From Acidimicrobiia bacterium (GTDB lineage: Bacteria > Actinomycetota > Acidimicrobiia > Acidimicrobiales > VFJN01), in contig SHVB01000011.1 of NCBI GenBank assembly GCA_009694375.1, positions 1 to 64,000 of the forward strand: DNA of 64,000 nt. Reading direction: 5' to 3'. Numbering within the stretch: position 1 is the first letter of the stretch; every line of letters starts with the position of its first letter. Positions 49,852-59,032 of this stretch are shown here, piece by piece. The notes beneath the pieces were generated by a model. It worked only from the letters and a program-made list of their open reading frames with translations, was not told the DNA's origin and did no database searches. A program made the translations under genes and the position numbers.

Positions 49852-50822
49852 CGCAGCAGCTCCTGGAAGAGGCTTTCCAGCGAGTCGTCTAGGGGACGCA
49901 CCTCGCGCAGGCCTACTCCCTGGTTCTTGGCCACCTGGGGGAGGAGGAACGCGAAGTCGCGCGCACTGGTGGTAGAGACAACCAGGTCATCACCCTCAAT
50001 GGTGATACCCGCCACGAGGTCGTCGGCCAGCAGGGCGACGGCGAGGCGCCGTACCGCGTCGGCCCGCACCAGGATCTGTCGGGGTACTCCGTCCATCGCA
50101 TCACGAATGGCCCGGTGGCCCCCGGCCGCCGCTAGTCGGCCGCGCACGAGCACGATGACCCGGTCGGCCATGGACTCCACCTCGTGGAGCACGTGGGAAC
50201 TCACGATGATGGTGCGGCCCTCATCGCCGAGGCGACGGAACAGGTTGATGAGGCGGTGGCGCTGCAGCGGATCGGCCCCGTTGAGGGGCTCATCAAGTAT
50301 CAGCACCAGGGGATTCTTGACGAGGGCGGCGGCCACCTTGGCGCGTTGGCGCATCCCTTTGCTGAACCCGTCCATGCGTCGATCCGCCACCGGGACCATG
50401 TCCACCATCTGGAGCGCCCAGTCCACCACGCTCCGCTCGCCGATGCCGTGGAGGTCGGCCACATAGGTGCACAGTTGGCGGGGGGTGAGGCCAGCGGGCA
50501 CCGCTTCGTCTTCGGGCACCAGGGCCACCCGACGGTGCACCTCGCGATCGGCGCGGGGAAGTCGACCCTCGATCGTTAGTTGGCCCTGATTGACGGGAAG
50601 AAGACCGGTCATCACCCGCATCAAGGTGGTCTTTCCGGCGCCATTGGGACCGAGGAGACCTGTGATCCCCGGGCCGAAGGAGCAACTGAGTTCGGATAAG
50701 GCCACCATCTGGCCAAACCACACCGACACGTTGGTGACGACCACCGAGGCATTGGCGGCGAAGGCAGGATCCAGGGTCGGCGGCGGCGGCGGGGGCGGCG
50801 GGAGGACGGTGGGGTCACTCAC
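49848..50822 (-). CDS. ABC transporter ATP-binding protein
   Basis: 324 residues. An unusual Pro-rich N-terminus ('LPPPPPPPPTLDPAFA') precedes the ATPase: Walker A 'GITGLLGPNGAGKTTLMRVM', Q-loop 'RRVALVPEDEAVP', signature 'GFSKGMRQRAKVAAALVKNP' (the actinobacterial SKGM variant of LSGGQ), Walker B 'LVLILDEPLNGADPLQRHRL', H-loop 'IIVSSHVLHEV'. All catalytic motifs are intact. It overlaps permease genes by 4 bp on both sides, so it is the second ATPase of a four-gene operon. Confidence 0.9.
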   Translation of the reverse strand: MSDPTVLPPPPPPPPTLDPAFAANASVVVTNVSVWFGQMVALSELSCSFGPGITGLLGPNGAGKTTLMRVMTGLLPVNQGQLTIEGRLPRADREVHRRVALVPEDEAVPAGLTPRQLCTYVADLHGIGERSVVDWALQMVDMVPVADRRMDGFSKGMRQRAKVAAALVKNPLVLILDEPLNGADPLQRHRLINLFRRLGDEGRTIIVSSHVLHEVESMADRVIVLVRGRLAAAGGHRAIRDAMDGVPRQILVRADAVRRLAVALLADDLVAGITIEGDDLVVSTTSARDFAFLLPQVAKNQGVGLREVRPLDDSLESLFQELLR

Positions 50823-51817
50823 TGGTCAACCTCGCGGTAGCGAAGAAACAAGATGGTGAAGGAACCGCTGACGATGGCGAGGTACACAACGATGGCGTAG
50901 AGCCCGCCATTGTCCACTCCCGACAGTGGGGTGCGCTCCTCAACCTGTCCTAAAAAGACCAGGTCACGCACCACGAGGGGGAGCGTGGCCAGATTGACAA
51001 GCGGAGCCGGGGTGGGGTCGTACGCGGCGAATCTCTCCACGAAAGGATTCTCGTTGCTGCCCGGCTCACCGGCGAGTGGCAAACGGTCAACATCATCGCG
51101 GAACATTTGCTCTGGGGGCACTTCTCTAGTGAGGATGGTGGAAGAGTTGGCGACGAGAATTCCCGACACTGCTGCGGTGATCAGGAACAGCCCGCCGATA
51201 CACGCTCCGGCGATGATCCGCCGACCCGTAAGGGAAGAGATGGCCACCCCGATCGCGGCGTAGAACAGCGAGAGCGCCGCGATGGCCACCGGCACCTGCC
51301 AGAGCACCTCCGCGTTCTCCCGGGCGTAGCGCAGGGCACCATCGGCACTCACCAGCATTTGTCCCAGGAAGAGGACCACCTGGGGTATGAGCGAAAACCC
51401 GAAGACGAGAGCGGTCATCGCCGCTACTTTGGCGATGACGTAGTCGGCCCCGGTGAGGGGACGGGCAAAGATCAACGGGAGCACCCGCTGCCGTCGGTCG
51501 GGGCACATGATGTCGGGGGCGGTGAGCGCCACGAACAGCAACAAGGCGCTGGAAACACCCACATACTCTCGGTAGGTAATGATGCTGATCTGGTTTTCGA
51601 AATCGCCGCCGGTTATGTAGACGATGCCCACGTTCACGATGGCGGGCACCGTGACCACGGCGAGCAAGCCAAGGGGCGCCACTTTTTGACGCCACGAGCG
51701 TCGCCACCCCATGGCCCGGCGGACCGAGGTACGAAACAGAGCCGAACGAGCGCTGGCGCGGCCCCCTACGGCGCCCTCGTACGGGCGGTAGCCCCGGTCG
51801 TAGATGGCTCCGGTCAT
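50819..51817 (-). CDS. ABC transporter permease
   Basis: 332 residues with about six hydrophobic helices and a large loop ('VPPEQMFRDDVDRLPLAGEP') between two of them. 'DRRQRVLPLIFARPLTGADY' and 'VFGFSLIPQVVLFLGQML' match ABC-2 permeases. It overlaps both ATPase genes by 4 bp. Together the operon encodes two ATPases and two permeases, suggesting either two related exporters or one heterodimeric exporter. Confidence 0.85.
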   Translation of the reverse strand: MTGAIYDRGYRPYEGAVGGRASARSALFRTSVRRAMGWRRSWRQKVAPLGLLAVVTVPAIVNVGIVYITGGDFENQISIITYREYVGVSSALLLFVALTAPDIMCPDRRQRVLPLIFARPLTGADYVIAKVAAMTALVFGFSLIPQVVLFLGQMLVSADGALRYARENAEVLWQVPVAIAALSLFYAAIGVAISSLTGRRIIAGACIGGLFLITAAVSGILVANSSTILTREVPPEQMFRDDVDRLPLAGEPGSNENPFVERFAAYDPTPAPLVNLATLPLVVRDLVFLGQVEERTPLSGVDNGGLYAIVVYLAIVSGSFTILFLRYREVDQ

Positions 51818-52734
51818 GTTGGGCGGGCCTCGGCTACGAACACATCGTCGAGGGAGGTGAGGCGGCTGATCATCCGGTGGAGCGGCAGGCCCAACTCCAC
51901 CACGGCATCACGCACCGCATCCGCATCGGCATCGGCATCGCTTCCGATCTGTACCTCAACCAGTCCGGCCGATTCCACCGCGACGAGGGAGCGCTGGGCC
52001 AGCAACGCCAGCAGCGGAGCCCGGTCAGTACCCACATCCACACTCAACACGCCGGTGCGCTCGAGGAGTGATTCGGTGGAACCGGAGATGACGAGTCGGC
52101 CCCCGTCGAGCATGATGACGTGGTCACACACCCGTTGCACGTCGTCGAGCAGGTGGGTGGCGAGCAATACCGAGATGCCGAACGTGCCGAGCCGGGCCAC
52201 CAACGTGAGCATTTCGTCGCGGCCAGAGGGGTCGAGTCCGGCGGTGGGTTCATCGAGCAGGACGAGTTCGGGGTCGGCCACGAGAGCCTGGGCCAACTTG
52301 GTTCGCTGGCGCATCCCGGTGGAGAAGCCCCCGACGGGTCGGAAACGGGCTTCGTCGAGTCCGACCAGATCGAGCATGTCCGAGGCGCGCTGGCGGGCGG
52401 CGCGGGGGCGCAGGCCGCTGAGTTCACCGAAACTGGCGACGATGTCGGTGGCGCTCTGGTCCAGCGGGAGGCAGTCATGTTCGGGCATGTAGCCGATGCG
52501 GCCGCGCGCCCCGACCGGGTCGGCGGCGACGTCGATGCCACAGATCTCGAGCGTCCCTTGGCTCGGTCGGCTGAGGCCCAGCATCATGCGGAAGAAGGTG
52601 GTTTTGCCGGCCCCGTTGGCCCCTACCAGGCCCACTAGGCCTTGAGGGACATCGAGCGTGAGGTCTTCTACCGCTACTACCCCGGGGTATCGCTTGGTGA
52701 GGCCCGTAGCCCGAAGAAGTGGAGGGTCGGCCAT
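51814..52734 (-). CDS. ABC transporter ATP-binding protein
   Basis: 306 residues, the first gene of the operon. '[20 protein letters not shown]', Walker A '[20 protein letters not shown]', signature '[20 protein letters not shown]', Walker B '[20 protein letters not shown]', H-loop '[14 protein letters not shown]'. The C-terminal extension ends with '[18 protein letters not shown]', common in DrrA/CcmA-like ATPases. It is divergent from the cold-shock gene (115 bp between starts). Confidence 0.9.
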   Translation of the reverse strand: MADPPLLRATGLTKRYPGVVAVEDLTLDVPQGLVGLVGANGAGKTTFFRMMLGLSRPSQGTLEICGIDVAADPVGARGRIGYMPEHDCLPLDQSATDIVASFGELSGLRPRAARQRASDMLDLVGLDEARFRPVGGFSTGMRQRTKLAQALVADPELVLLDEPTAGLDPSGRDEMLTLVARLGTFGISVLLATHLLDDVQRVCDHVIMLDGGRLVISGSTESLLERTGVLSVDVGTDRAPLLALLAQRSLVAVESAGLVEVQIGSDADADADAVRDAVVELGLPLHRMISRLTSLDDVFVAEARPT

Positions 52735-52849
52735 GAACGCAGGCTACACAGGATGCAGATGGCGCAGACACGGTCTAATGGACGTATGCTTGGGATTCGA
52801 ACAGGGAAGTCAGTCGGACTTGCTTGCAATGCAGATAGGTAGAAACACA

Positions 52850-53050
52850 GTGGCAACTGGAACCGTGAAGTTCTTCAACAACGAGAAGGGCTTCGGCTTC
52901 ATCTCACGTGAGCAAGGCGACGATGTCTTCGTTCACTTCTCCAACATCCAAGGCGATGGCTATAAGTCCCTCGACGAGGGTCAGCGCGTTGAGTTTGACG
53001 TCGCTCCGGGCCGTAAGGGCGAAGAAGCCCAGAACGTTCGAGTCGTCTAA
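52850..53050 (+). CDS. cspA: Cold-shock (CspA-type) RNA chaperone
   Basis: 66 residues from the GTG at 52850; the frame is open upstream but family length fixes this start. One OB-fold with both RNA-binding motifs: '[15 protein letters not shown]' (RNP1, KGFGFI) and 'DVFVHFSNI' (RNP2), ending '[10 protein letters not shown]'. It binds single-stranded RNA and prevents misfolding; expression is often cold-induced or constitutive depending on paralog. The 115 bp before it have no other gene and may hold its promoter and leader. A strong hairpin follows the stop codon. Confidence 0.95.
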   Translation: MATGTVKFFNNEKGFGFISREQGDDVFVHFSNIQGDGYKSLDEGQRVEFDVAPGRKGEEAQNVRVV

Positions 53051-53067
53051 CCCCGCATTGGTTTGAT

Positions 53068-53099
53068 CGAAGCCGCCGGCACTCGTGCCGGCGGCTTCG
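53068..53099 (+). terminator. 15-bp perfect hairpin after cspA
   Basis: The left arm, CGAAGCCGCCGGCAC, pairs exactly with the right arm across a 2-nt TC loop (in practice a tetraloop C-TC-G once the end pair opens). It starts 17 bp after the cspA stop. There is no T-run after it, as is usual in high-GC actinobacteria, where such hairpins can still end transcription or protect 3' ends. It separates cspA from the small gene at 53136, which has its own ribosome-binding site. Confidence 0.7.
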
Positions 53100-53135
53100 T
53101 CATGCTTCGGGCCAGATCGAGGAAAGGGAATACCG

Positions 53136-53414
53136 ATGGCTGCACAGCGAACGAGCTTCGAGAAGCTCCAGCGTGATCGCGCCAAGAAAGCCAAGGCTGC
53201 CGCGAAGCGCGAGAAGCGTCTCGATAAGGGCACCGACGAAGAGAGCGACACGCTCGAACCGCTTGCTCCTGCCGAGCCCGGCACGGAGATGTCGGCCAGT
53301 GAACTGCTGGCCCGGGTGGAAGAGATTCACCGCCTGTTCGACGACAAGAAGTTGTCCTTCGAAGACTTCGAGGAGCAAAAAGCGGACCTCATGGCCCGCA
53401 TCTCGGTGGAGTGA
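53136..53414 (+). CDS. Small protein with charged helix and SHOCT-like tail
   Basis: 92 residues from the ATG at 53136, with a strong GAGGAAAGGG upstream. The N-terminal half is highly basic ('EKLQRDRAKKAKAAAKREKR'), followed by an acidic linker and a C-terminal helical pair, 'ELLARVEEIHRLFDDKKLSF' and 'DFEEQKADLMARI', which resembles the SHOCT short-helix motif. Basic tail plus SHOCT-like end suggests a nucleic-acid or protein-binding adaptor. No function is established. Confidence 0.75.
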   Translation: MAAQRTSFEKLQRDRAKKAKAAAKREKRLDKGTDEESDTLEPLAPAEPGTEMSASELLARVEEIHRLFDDKKLSFEDFEEQKADLMARISVE

Positions 53415-53421
53415 TCCCGGG

Positions 53422-56400
53422 CTAGACGTTGCGGCGGTAGCGACCGCCTACCTCAAAGAGGGCGTCGGTAATCTGTCCGAGGCTGCACACTCGCGCCGCC
53501 TCCATCAGCACGGCAAAGAGATTGTCGCCGGCGAGCGCCGCATCTTGCAGGCGAGCGAGCATGGGAGGCGCTTCGTGGGCATGGGCGGCGTGGAAGGCGT
53601 GCAGGCGAGCGAGTTGGCTCTGTTTCTCGGCGTCGGTGGAGCGGGCCAACTCCACCACGGGGGCCGTCGCCACCTCATCGCCGGGGGCTAGGAACGTGTT
53701 CACCCCCACGATGGGCAGTGAACCGTCGTGTTTGGCGTGTTCATAGCGCATCGACTCATCCTGAATCCGGCCGCGCTGGTACCCCGTCTCCATTGCGCCA
53801 AGCACTCCGCCGCGTTCGGAGATGCGTTCGAGTTCGTCGAGAACAGCGGTTTCCACGAGCTCGGTGAGGTGTTCGATGATGAAGCTGCCCTGGTTGGGGT
53901 TCTCGTTCATCGAAAGACCCCACTCGCGGTTGATGATCATCTGGATAGCCAGTGCCCGCCGCACCGATTCGGTGGTGGGGGTGGTGACCGCTTCGTCGTA
54001 GGCGTTGGTGTGGAGGCTGTTGGCGTTGTCGTAGAGCGCGATGAGGGCCTGGAGGGTGGTGCGGATGTCGTTGAAGTCCATCTCCTGGGCGTGCAGCGAT
54101 CGACCGGATGTTTGGACGTGGTACTTGAGTTTCTGGCTGCGTTCGTCGGCTCCGTAACGATCCCGCATCGCGATGGCCCAGATGCGACGGGCCACCCGAC
54201 CCAGCACCGTGAACTCCGGGTCCATGCCGTTGGAGAAGAAGAACGAGAGGTTGGGGGCGAAGTCGTCGATGTCGAGCCCACGGGCCAGGTAACTCTCCAC
54301 GTAGGTGAAGCCGTTGGCCAGGGTGAAGGCGAGTTGGCTCACCGGGTTCGCGCCCGCTTCGGCGATGTGGTAGCCGGAGATCGACACGCTGTAAAAACTG
54401 CGCACCTCATGCTCAACAAACCACTCCTGGATATCGGCCATCACCCCCAGGCTGAACTCAGTGGAGAAGATGCAAGTGTTCTGACCCTGGTCCTCCTTCA
54501 AGATGTCGGCCTGCACCGTGCCCCGCACCCGTCGCAGCACCTCGGCGGGGGTGAGTTCGGGGTGCTGGTCGATGGCGGCGTTGAGGAACATGGCCAAGAC
54601 GGTGGGGGCAGGACCGTTGATGGTCATGGAGACCGAGGTGCTGGGGTCGCACAGGTCGAAGCCCTCGTAGAGCGCTCGCATGTCGTCGAAGGTGGCGATG
54701 GAGACGCCAGCGTTGCCCACTTTGCCGTAGATATCGGGCCGTTCGTCGGGGTTGAAGCCGTAGAGGGTCACTGAGTCGAAAGCGGTGGACAGGCGAGTGG
54801 CCGGTTGGTTCTCGGCGAGGAGGTGGAAGCGCCGGTTGGTGCGGAAGGCGTCGCCTTCGCCGGCGAACATGCGGGCGGGGTCTTCGTCGTCGCGCTTGAG
54901 AGGAAAAACCCCCGCCGCGAACGGAAAGGAACCCGGGAGGTTTTCCGCCCGCAGGAAGCGCAGCACGTCGCCGGGGTCGGCATAGCGCGGGAGCGCCACC
55001 CGGGGTACCAGTGATCCCGACAAAGATTCGCGTACCAGGGGCACCCCGGCGGCGTTGGTGGTGCCGGTCATCTCGGTCACCCGGGCGGGCCAGGCCTCGA
55101 GTAAGGCTCGACAATCCGGATCGAGGGCGGCGGTGGAGTGCAGCCGGGCGGCGTCGACCTCCCCGGTGTCCCGGCCCTGTTCGGCCAGGGTGGCCGCCGC
55201 TCCTTCCAGATGGGCGATCGTGCGCGCCGCTCCCGCCTGGGTCTCGGTGTGGGCGTGGTAAGACCGCACGACCTCGGCGATCTCGGCGAGATAGCGAGTG
55301 CGCTCGGGGGGCACGATGGCGGCGATGCGGCTACTGGTCCGGCCCGGGGCCGGGGCCAGAGTGTCGGCTACCACCGGCAGACCATGCTGGCGAAGGCGGT
55401 CGCGCAGGTAGTGGTAAAGGGCGGTCACGCCGTCGTCGTTGAAGCGCGATGCGATGGTGCCGAAGACCGGGAGGTCGGCCGAGCGGGCGTCGAACCGTTC
55501 CTGGTTGCGAGCCACCTGGCGCCGCACATCCCGCAGGGCATCCTCGGCCCCCCGGCGCTCGAACTTGTTGATCACGACCGCGGCCGCGAAGTCGAGCATG
55601 TCGATCTTCTCTAGTTGGCTAGCGGCGCCGAACTCGGGGGTCATCACGTAGATAGGCACATCCACGTGGCTCACGATGCCGACGTCGCCCTGCCCGATAC
55701 CGGGGGTCTCCACGATGATCAGGTCGTAGCCGGCCGCCCGGCACGCCACGATGATGTCGTCAAGGGCTTCGGGTACTTCACCGGCCCCGCGCGTCGCCAG
55801 CGATCGGAAGAACACGGTGGGTGGATCGATGGCGTTCATGCGGATGCGGTCGCCCAAGAGGGCGCCGCCGCCGCGGCGGCGGGTGGGGTCGACGGCCAGC
55901 ACGGCGATGCGCAGTTTGTCCTGCTGGTCGAGCCGGAATCGTCGCACCAACTCGTCGGTGAGGGAGGACTTCCCCGATCCGCCGGTGCCGGTTATGCCCA
56001 GCCGAGGAGCGGGCCGAGCGGCGGCGGCGGCGCGGAGTTGGTCCCGGAGGGCCGGATCCATCCGGCCCAGTTCCAGCGCCGTGATCGCTTGCGCCAGCGC
56101 GCTCTGGTCTCCCGCCAGGACGGCATCCACCGAGGTAAGTGGTGGGGTGATGGGATCCCGGTCGCAGGCCCGCACGATCACGTTGATCATGCGGGCCAGA
56201 CCCAGTTCTTGTCCGTCTTCCGGCGAAAAAATACGGGCAACGCCATAGGCCTGGAGATCAGCGATCTCACTCGGGATGATCACGCCGCCACCGCCACCGA
56301 AGACCTGCACCTCGCTCCGGCCACTGCGGCGAAGTTCGTCGACGAGGTAGCGGAAGTATTCGCAGTGACCGCCCTGGTACGACGACACCGCCACGCCCTG

Positions 56401-56595
56401 TGCGTCTTCCTGCACCACCGCGGTGAGTACCTCTTGCACCGAGCGGTTATGCCCGAGGTGAATGACCTCGCACCCTTGCCCCTGCAGGATGCGGCGCATG
56501 ATGTTGATGGCGGCGTCGTGTCCGTCGAACAGGCTGGCGGCGGTGACAATCCGCACCGGGTGGGTGGGTACGTGCAACGCCGGACCAGCAATCAC
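53422..56595 (-). CDS. icmF: Fused isobutyryl-CoA mutase IcmF
   Basis: 1057 residues, B12-dependent acyl-CoA mutase with built-in chaperone. Residues ~15-145 form the cobalamin-binding domain ('FDGHDAAINIMRRILQ', His26 as lower ligand, 'VFGGGGGVIIPSEI'). Residues ~190-450 are a MeaI-type GTPase ('GITGTGGSGKSSLTDEL', 'VLAVDPTRRRGGGALLGDRI', 'ETPGIGQGDVGIVSHVD'). Residues ~500-1057 are the mutase barrel ('YGFNPDERPDIYGKVGN', 'VSISGYHIAEAGANPVSQLA'). It interconverts isobutyryl-CoA and n-butyryl-CoA (some members isovaleryl/pivalyl-CoA). The GTPase domain gates cofactor loading. A TetR-type regulator follows upstream at 56643. Confidence 0.95.
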   Translation of the reverse strand: MIAGPALHVPTHPVRIVTAASLFDGHDAAINIMRRILQGQGCEVIHLGHNRSVQEVLTAVVQEDAQGVAVSSYQGGHCEYFRYLVDELRRSGRSEVQVFGGGGGVIIPSEIADLQAYGVARIFSPEDGQELGLARMINVIVRACDRDPITPPLTSVDAVLAGDQSALAQAITALELGRMDPALRDQLRAAAAARPAPRLGITGTGGSGKSSLTDELVRRFRLDQQDKLRIAVLAVDPTRRRGGGALLGDRIRMNAIDPPTVFFRSLATRGAGEVPEALDDIIVACRAAGYDLIIVETPGIGQGDVGIVSHVDVPIYVMTPEFGAASQLEKIDMLDFAAAVVINKFERRGAEDALRDVRRQVARNQERFDARSADLPVFGTIASRFNDDGVTALYHYLRDRLRQHGLPVVADTLAPAPGRTSSRIAAIVPPERTRYLAEIAEVVRSYHAHTETQAGAARTIAHLEGAAATLAEQGRDTGEVDAARLHSTAALDPDCRALLEAWPARVTEMTGTTNAAGVPLVRESLSGSLVPRVALPRYADPGDVLRFLRAENLPGSFPFAAGVFPLKRDDEDPARMFAGEGDAFRTNRRFHLLAENQPATRLSTAFDSVTLYGFNPDERPDIYGKVGNAGVSIATFDDMRALYEGFDLCDPSTSVSMTINGPAPTVLAMFLNAAIDQHPELTPAEVLRRVRGTVQADILKEDQGQNTCIFSTEFSLGVMADIQEWFVEHEVRSFYSVSISGYHIAEAGANPVSQLAFTLANGFTYVESYLARGLDIDDFAPNLSFFFSNGMDPEFTVLGRVARRIWAIAMRDRYGADERSQKLKYHVQTSGRSLHAQEMDFNDIRTTLQALIALYDNANSLHTNAYDEAVTTPTTESVRRALAIQMIINREWGLSMNENPNQGSFIIEHLTELVETAVLDELERISERGGVLGAMETGYQRGRIQDESMRYEHAKHDGSLPIVGVNTFLAPGDEVATAPVVELARSTDAEKQSQLARLHAFHAAHAHEAPPMLARLQDAALAGDNLFAVLMEAARVCSLGQITDALFEVGGRYRRNV

Positions 56596-56642
56596 GGGCT
56601 CAGGTTATGCGAAATATTCACCGCAACGCCGCCGAAGGGGCT

Positions 56643-57275
56643 TCAGGCCACCGCCAGACCTCGAAGAATCACGTCAACCACCGCGTCGGCCGCGTCTTTG
56701 GGGGAGGACCGCAGGGTGGAGATGACTTCGGGGCGGGCCAGGTCGCGGCCGAGACCGGCCATCACCCGGGCCACCGCGCCGGTGTCCACGTTGGCCATTT
56801 CCCCTCGCGCCACGGCTAGGTCCAGAAGGCATCGGGCCACCGCTACGAGATAGTTGGAGTGGGTGTCGTTGAGGCGCTGGGCGGCGGGCACCGTCGCCAT
56901 ATCGCGCGCGAAGGCCGCCGTGGTGCCGGCCACCGCCACCGTGGCCGCGCGGAGGTAGGCCCGCAGCGCATCGAGGGGGGCCATGTCGTTATGGAGGGCA
57001 CCGGCGGCGGTGCGGCCGATGCGCCAGAGGTTGCGGTCCACCACCACCAGCACGAGCTCATCCCGACTGGGGGCCAGTTCGTAGAGCGTGCGCAGCGAAC
57101 AACTCAATGTCGCGGCCAGCCCGACCATGGTGAGATCGGCGAAGCCGTCATCCACCAACGCGCTGAGGGCATCGAGAATCTCGCGTTGGCGGCTCGTAAG
57201 GGAGCGTTCGCGTTGGCGGCTCAACACGGGCACGGGTCGGGGCACCGATCGGATCTGATCGTCGAGGTTGGTCAT
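56643..57275 (-). CDS. TetR-family regulator
   Basis: 210 residues. The N-terminal helix-turn-helix is 'DDGFADLTMVGLAATLSCSL' followed by 'RTLYELAPSRDEL', the TetR signature with the 'LY..F.sKdeL' position altered to 'LYELAPSRDEL'. The remaining ~130 residues are helical and bind an unknown ligand. It overlaps the AtuA-like gene by 4 bp on the same strand, so it is part of that operon and likely represses it, perhaps together with icmF, in response to an acyl-CoA. Confidence 0.87.
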   Translation of the reverse strand: MTNLDDQIRSVPRPVPVLSRQRERSLTSRQREILDALSALVDDGFADLTMVGLAATLSCSLRTLYELAPSRDELVLVVVDRNLWRIGRTAAGALHNDMAPLDALRAYLRAATVAVAGTTAAFARDMATVPAAQRLNDTHSNYLVAVARCLLDLAVARGEMANVDTGAVARVMAGLGRDLARPEVISTLRSSPKDAADAVVDVILRGLAVA

Positions 57276-59032
57276 TGCAGCAGTGATGCGGGCGCGTCAA
57301 CGACGCGAGCCCGCAGCCACTCGCCCAGGCTCTTGGCCTGGCCGTCCTGGCGGGTGGAGGCCGCCACGCCCTCTTGCAGCAGGCCCACGATCACGAAGTT
57401 GAGCGAGCGCAGCGACGGCAGGGGGTGGCGGGTTACCACGAGGTCTGCCGTTTCGGGCAAGAGCCTCTGGAGGCGATCGATGGTGAGGAAGGCGTCCAGC
57501 CAGGCCCACGCCTCGTCGCTACGGGCGAACACGCCGAGGTTGGCGTTGCCGCCCTTGTCGCCCGAGCGGGCGCCCACGATGCGTCCCAACGGTACCGCCA
57601 CGGTGGCGTCGGTGGGCCCAGGCACCCCTGGCCCGGGTTGGGGGGTGACCGTCACCGACCCCGGGGGCGCCACCGAGGTCACCACCATGGCGCCGCCGCC
57701 GAGCGCCACGACCTCCTGGGGGACGAGGGCGGCGGGAACAAGGGCGGGCCGGAACACGCCGTAGGGACGGGCGGTGGAGGGCCCGGCCCCCACCCCGAAG
57801 AACCCCGGGATGTTGGCTAGGGCCAGTTCGATGACGGCGTTGGAGACCGTTCGGCCCACCTTGTGCTCGTCGGGGTCCTTGACGCAAAGCCGCCACAGCG
57901 CAACGGCCTCTTCGTTGGTGGCGGGATCGGGCTTGTCCGTGCGCACGAGTTGAGTGGTCACGCTGGCGAAGTCGTTTGGCCCGTAGGGACAGGCCGCCCA
58001 GAACCCCTCCTCCACCAGGTGGGCCTTGGTTTCGATGTCGAGGCCGGTGATGGCCACGGCCAGGTCGTTGCGGTACCCGCCCCACTCGTTCATGGCCACC
58101 TTCAGTGTGGCCGGGGGCGGTTCACCCTTCGTACCGCTGATGCGAACTCGGTCCGGGGCCACCTCGGTGAGTTCGATGGTGTCGAAGCGGGCGGTGACGT
58201 CGGGACCGAGATAGGCGGGGCCACCGATTTCGTAGAGCAACTGTGAAGTGACGGTGCCGATCGACACCTGCCCCCCTGCGCCGTCATGTTTGCCAATGAT
58301 CGACGATCCGTCGGCCGCCACTTCGGCCCACGGAAAACCAGGGCGCACGAGGCCGGGCACCTCGGTAAAAAAGGAGTAGTTGCCGCCGGTGGCTTGGGTG
58401 CCGCACTCAATGACATGGCCGGCCACCACGGCCCCGGCGAGGGCATCCCAGTTGTCGCGCTCCCAGTGGTGATGCCAGGCCGCCGGTCCGCAGACGATGG
58501 CGGCATCGGTAACACGACCGGTGATCACGATGTCGGCTCCACCCCGCAGCGCCTCCACGATGCCCCAGCATCCGAAGTAGGCGTTGGCGCTGATGAACCG
58601 GGCGGTGTCGCCGATGGGCTCACCCGTATCGAGGTGGGCCATCTCCACACCGGCGGTCACCAACTCGGGCAGGCGGGGGAGGAGATCATCGCCGCGCACG
58701 TAGGCGATGCGCGGCGACAACCCGAGCCGGTCGGCCACCTCAGCCACCGCTTCGGCGCACGCATCGGGATCGAGGCCCCCGGCGTTGGACACAACCTTGA
58801 TGCCGCGGTCGAGGCAGGTGCCCATCACCTGCTCCATCTGGATGACGAAACTGCGGGCGTAGCCCCCGCGAGGGTGCTTGGCCCGGGTGCGGGCGAGGAT
58901 GAGCATCGTGAGTTCGGCCAGCCAGTCGCCGGTGAGCACATCGATCGGCCCGCCCTCCACCATCTCAGCTGCCGCGCTCATTCGGTCGCCGTAAAAGCCG
59001 GAGCAGTTGGCGATACGGAGGGGAGCGGTCAT
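57272..59032 (-). CDS. atuA: AtuA-like protein (DUF1446)
   Basis: 586 residues matching acyclic-terpene-utilisation protein AtuA. N-terminal 'IANCSGFYGDRMSAAAEMVE' and 'IDVLTGDWLAELTMLILART', then 'KVVSNAGGLDPDACAEAVAE', 'ITGRVTDAAIVCGPAAWHHH' and 'ECGTQATGGNYSFFTEV' are family blocks; the C-terminus has 'VGARSGDKGGNANLGVFARS'. The last ~100 residues form a separate domain usual in long members. Genetically required for citronellol/geraniol catabolism in Pseudomonas, but its reaction is not well defined. It overlaps the TetR and biotin-carboxylase genes by 4 bp. Confidence 0.88.
   Translation of the reverse strand: MTAPLRIANCSGFYGDRMSAAAEMVEGGPIDVLTGDWLAELTMLILARTRAKHPRGGYARSFVIQMEQVMGTCLDRGIKVVSNAGGLDPDACAEAVAEVADRLGLSPRIAYVRGDDLLPRLPELVTAGVEMAHLDTGEPIGDTARFISANAYFGCWGIVEALRGGADIVITGRVTDAAIVCGPAAWHHHWERDNWDALAGAVVAGHVIECGTQATGGNYSFFTEVPGLVRPGFPWAEVAADGSSIIGKHDGAGGQVSIGTVTSQLLYEIGGPAYLGPDVTARFDTIELTEVAPDRVRISGTKGEPPPATLKVAMNEWGGYRNDLAVAITGLDIETKAHLVEEGFWAACPYGPNDFASVTTQLVRTDKPDPATNEEAVALWRLCVKDPDEHKVGRTVSNAVIELALANIPGFFGVGAGPSTARPYGVFRPALVPAALVPQEVVALGGGAMVVTSVAPPGSVTVTPQPGPGVPGPTDATVAVPLGRIVGARSGDKGGNANLGVFARSDEAWAWLDAFLTIDRLQRLLPETADLVVTRHPLPSLRSLNFVIVGLLQEGVAASTRQDGQAKSLGEWLRARVVDAPASLLQ

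Noticed and set aside
52785-52815. T-loop-like sequence (TTCGAAT on the minus strand) suggesting a tRNA upstream of cspA
   Set aside because: The flanking bases do not form a 5-bp T stem, and no anticodon or acceptor stem can be drawn around it.
55615-56853. 412-codon frame antisense to icmF and running into the TetR gene
   Set aside because: It crosses two real genes on the opposite strand and has no protein-like motifs.
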